Shown here: positions 7,118-8,540 of the stretch, piece by piece
Layout of the letters: each line of letters begins with the position of its first letter
Position numbering within the stretch: position 1 is the first letter of the stretch
DNA from: Actinomycetota bacterium
Lineage (GTDB): Bacteria; Actinomycetota; Thermoleophilia; Gaiellales; F1-60-MAGs149
Length of the DNA: 8,540 nucleotides
NCBI GenBank assembly: GCA_947481755.1
Contig: CANKHS010000045.1
Span: forward strand, 1-8,540
Direction of reading: 5' to 3'
The notes under the pieces: model-generated
What the model was told of the DNA's origin: nothing
What the model saw: only the letters and a program-made list of their open reading frames with translations
The model's database searches: none
Program-made: the position numbers and the translations under genes

Positions 7118-8400
7118 GCGGCGACCTCGAGTTACCGAGACATCCGCTCGTGCTCGGCGCGGCGCGTTCTGGTCGAGCAGCAGCACGAGCGTTGCTGGAG
7201 GCCGGTGTAGAGGTAACGCTTGTCGATGACAGGCCGAGCGACAGTACTGATGCGCCCTGTGAGATCGTGGCGCCGGATACCGTCGACGTCGCGGAGTTTG
7301 ACGTCATCGTCAAGAGCCCCGGCATTCCGAGCAATCACCCGTTGCTCGTTGCGGCGCGCGAGCTCGAGTTGCCCATCTGGGCAGAGGTCGAGTTGGGCTA
7401 TCGCCTGCTGCCGCCGGGCGCACGCGTGATCGGCGTGACGGGCACGAACGGCAAAACGACGACGACCGAACTCGTTGGCGCGATGCTCTACGCGGCCGCA
7501 TTGCCGTACGTCGTCTGTGGCAATGTCGGAACGGCATTGTGCGAGGTCGCAGTCCACCTCCCACAGGGCGGCATCGCAGTCTGCGAACTATCGAGTTTTC
7601 AACTCGAAGACATCATCAGCTTTCACTGTGACGCCGCAGCGCTGATCAACATCACGCCAGATCACCTCGATCGACACGGCTCGCTTGAGGCATACGAGCA
7701 GGCGAAGTTGCGGATCTTTGAGACGCAGGACGAGAACGACATCGCCGTCCTCAACGACGACGATCCTCACTGTGCCGGCCTCTCGCGACTACCCGGCGAT
7801 GGCGAGATCGTGCGTGTTCGCGGTGCCGACGCTGAAGCCTTCGGGTTCGACGACGGGTACTTGCTGGGCGATCACAATCGAGAGAACGTGGCCGTGGCCG
7901 CGGCGCTTGTCCAGGCCGTCGGTGTCTCGCCCGAGTGCATCGCCGCAGCCGTCCACGATTTCGAGCCTGTCCCTCATCGCCTCGAGGATTGCGGCAGCGT
8001 GGGGGGTGTCCGCTTCTGGAACGACTCCAAGGCCACGAATGTCGACGCCACGATCAAGGCGCTGACCGCGTTTCCGGACGGTGCCGTGCGGTTGATTCTC
8101 GGTGGTAGCGATAAGGGCGCGGATTTTACGTCGCTCGCTGAGGCGCTTCCGGGTCGCATTCGACGGGCCTATCTGACTGGTCCGGCGGGCGCACGCTTGT
8201 TTGACGCGCTCACTTCGGCCGGCGTTGATGCTGTCGTCTGCACAGATTTTGACGATGCCGTCCACACGGCAGCACGCGATGCCGAAAGTGGCGAGCACGT
8301 GCTGCTCGCGCCGGCCTGCGCCAGTTTCGACGAATTTGCCGACTACGTGGCTCGCGGCGAGCAATTTCGCGCTTTGGTAACAGTGCTTGGCGCCGCGTAG
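7114..8400 (+). CDS. murD: UDP-MurNAc-L-alanine:D-glutamate ligase MurD
   Basis: MurD adds D-glutamate, the second stem residue, to UDP-MurNAc-L-Ala using ATP in the cytoplasm. The N-terminal nucleotide domain starts with VLGAARSGRAAA (13-24) and includes VKSPGIP (66-72). The central domain has the ATP loop GVTGTNGKTTTTE (107-119, K114), GNVG (136-139), ELSSFQLE (158-165), TPDHLDRHGS (181-190) and the predicted carbamylated lysine K198 in YEQAKLRIF. HNREN (254-258) and HRLE (288-291) lead into FWNDSKATNVDAT (301-313), LGGSDKGADF (329-338) and APACASFDEF (399-408) in the C-terminal domain. SSFQLE and DSKATN distinguish MurD from MurC and MurE. At 428 residues it is slightly compact, mostly around 205-253. 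No ribosome-binding site is visible before the ATG, so translation probably depends on the four-base ATGA overlap with mraY. The gene ends in TAG. Confidence 0.97.
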   Translation: MSGDLELPRHPLVLGAARSGRAAARALLEAGVEVTLVDDRPSDSTDAPCEIVAPDTVDVAEFDVIVKSPGIPSNHPLLVAARELELPIWAEVELGYRLLPPGARVIGVTGTNGKTTTTELVGAMLYAAALPYVVCGNVGTALCEVAVHLPQGGIAVCELSSFQLEDIISFHCDAAALINITPDHLDRHGSLEAYEQAKLRIFETQDENDIAVLNDDDPHCAGLSRLPGDGEIVRVRGADAEAFGFDDGYLLGDHNRENVAVAAALVQAVGVSPECIAAAVHDFEPVPHRLEDCGSVGGVRFWNDSKATNVDATIKALTAFPDGAVRLILGGSDKGADFTSLAEALPGRIRRAYLTGPAGARLFDALTSAGVDAVVCTDFDDAVHTAARDAESGEHVLLAPACASFDEFADYVARGEQFRALVTVLGAA

Positions 8401-8408
8401 ATACAGGC

Positions 8409-8415
8409 AGAGGGG
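8409..8415 (+). promoter_or_regulatory. Ribosome-binding-like purine run upstream of the last gene
   Basis: AGAGGGG contains the core GAGG (8410-8413). It touches ATG 8416, which opens a frame closed by TGA 22 codons later, and lies 11 bases before GTG 8427, whose frame has a poor codon-position pattern. It lies 28 bases before the favoured GTG 8444. A hairpin sits in that interval and would bring the two within normal distance. Confidence 0.4.
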
Positions 8416-8423
8416 ATGCTAAC

Positions 8424-8442
8424 CGGGTGGCGAACCCACCTG
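8424..8442 (+). other. Hairpin between the GAGG site and GTG start of the last gene
   Basis: The bases GGTGG (8426-8430) and CCACC (8436-8440) pair perfectly around the five-base loop CGAAC. A G-U pair (8425/8441) and a C-G pair (8424/8442) extend the stem to seven pairs. No T run follows, so it is a poor intrinsic terminator. It fills most of the gap between the purine run and GTG 8444 and may affect translation initiation there. Confidence 0.45.
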
Positions 8443-8443
8443 T

Positions 8444-8540
8444 GTGCAACGCGCCAATCCTCTCCGGCTGTTTCGTTCTGACGACGGCGTCCCCAAACTC
8501 TTGCGGCGCGAGCTACCACTCGAAGCTCAGGTGCTGGCGA
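8444..8540 (+). CDS. ftsW: Partial CDS, N-terminus only; probable FtsW (SEDS glycosyltransferase)
   Basis: Only 32 codons are present before the window ends, giving a basic leader that finishes RRELPLEAQVLA. The frame is chosen because an in-frame TAA at 8420 precedes it, no stop follows, and base composition by codon position (GC highest at position 1, lowest at 2, intermediate at 3) resembles the neighbouring genes; the overlapping frame from GTG 8427 does not show this. GTG 8444 is the first start; TTG 8501 is another option. A short charged tail before a membrane helix is how FtsW proteins usually begin, and ftsW often follows murD in dcw clusters, but no FtsW motif is reached. The identity is therefore inferred from position; murG or another division gene cannot be excluded. 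Confidence 0.5.
   Translation, partial: MQRANPLRLFRSDDGVPKLLRRELPLEAQVLA

Noticed and set aside
8416..8484. Short frame from ATG 8416 right after AGAGGGG
   Set aside because: It has no spacing from the purine run and reaches TGA after 22 codons; no known small protein is recognisable.
8427..8540. Frame from GTG 8427 as the start of the last gene
   Set aside because: It stays open and has a better-spaced ribosome-binding run, but its middle codon position is richer in GC than its first, unlike the neighbouring genes, and the product is Cys/Ser-rich and does not resemble a dcw protein.

Overview
The window is one continuous stretch of a division and cell wall (dcw) gene cluster. All genes lie on the + strand and are packed almost without gaps. 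In order: rsmH (16S rRNA methyltransferase), an ftsL-like division protein, ftsI (septal transpeptidase, class B PBP), murE, murF, mraY, murD, and the first codons of a further gene that by position and reading frame is probably ftsW. No RNA genes, mobile elements, CRISPR arrays or long repeats were seen. The only non-coding stretches are 85 nt before murE and 43 nt after murD.

The organism is a bacterium with moderately high GC (about 60% by eye) that makes meso-diaminopimelate peptidoglycan, judged from the DNPR motif in MurE. The basic, proline/arginine-rich N-terminus of the FtsL-like protein, the frequent GTG starts and the gene order fit an actinobacterium, possibly from a deep lineage such as Thermoleophilia. 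That placement is inferred from sequence style and has not been tested by a tree.

The layout suggests two translationally coupled blocks. Block 1 (6-3191) is rsmH-ftsL-ftsI, joined by a 1-nt overlap and a 1-nt gap: ribosome maturation plus the septal synthesis machinery. Block 2 (3277-8400) is murE-murF-mraY-murD, joined by three successive 4-nt overlaps: cytoplasmic precursor synthesis and the first lipid-linked step. MurD adds D-Glu, MurE adds meso-DAP and MurF adds D-Ala-D-Ala to give UDP-MurNAc-pentapeptide. MraY moves this onto undecaprenyl phosphate as lipid I. FtsI, with a SEDS partner such as FtsW, uses the finished lipid II at the septum. The 85-nt gap before murE carries a -10-like hexamer very close to the GTG start and may hold an internal promoter giving a near-leaderless transcript.

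This is core housekeeping DNA and I did not find an undescribed system. The points most worth a second look are a hairpin between a ribosome-binding site and the likely start of the last gene, the possible near-leaderless start of murE, a long hydrophilic loop in MraY, and a non-standard residue in a conserved MurF motif.
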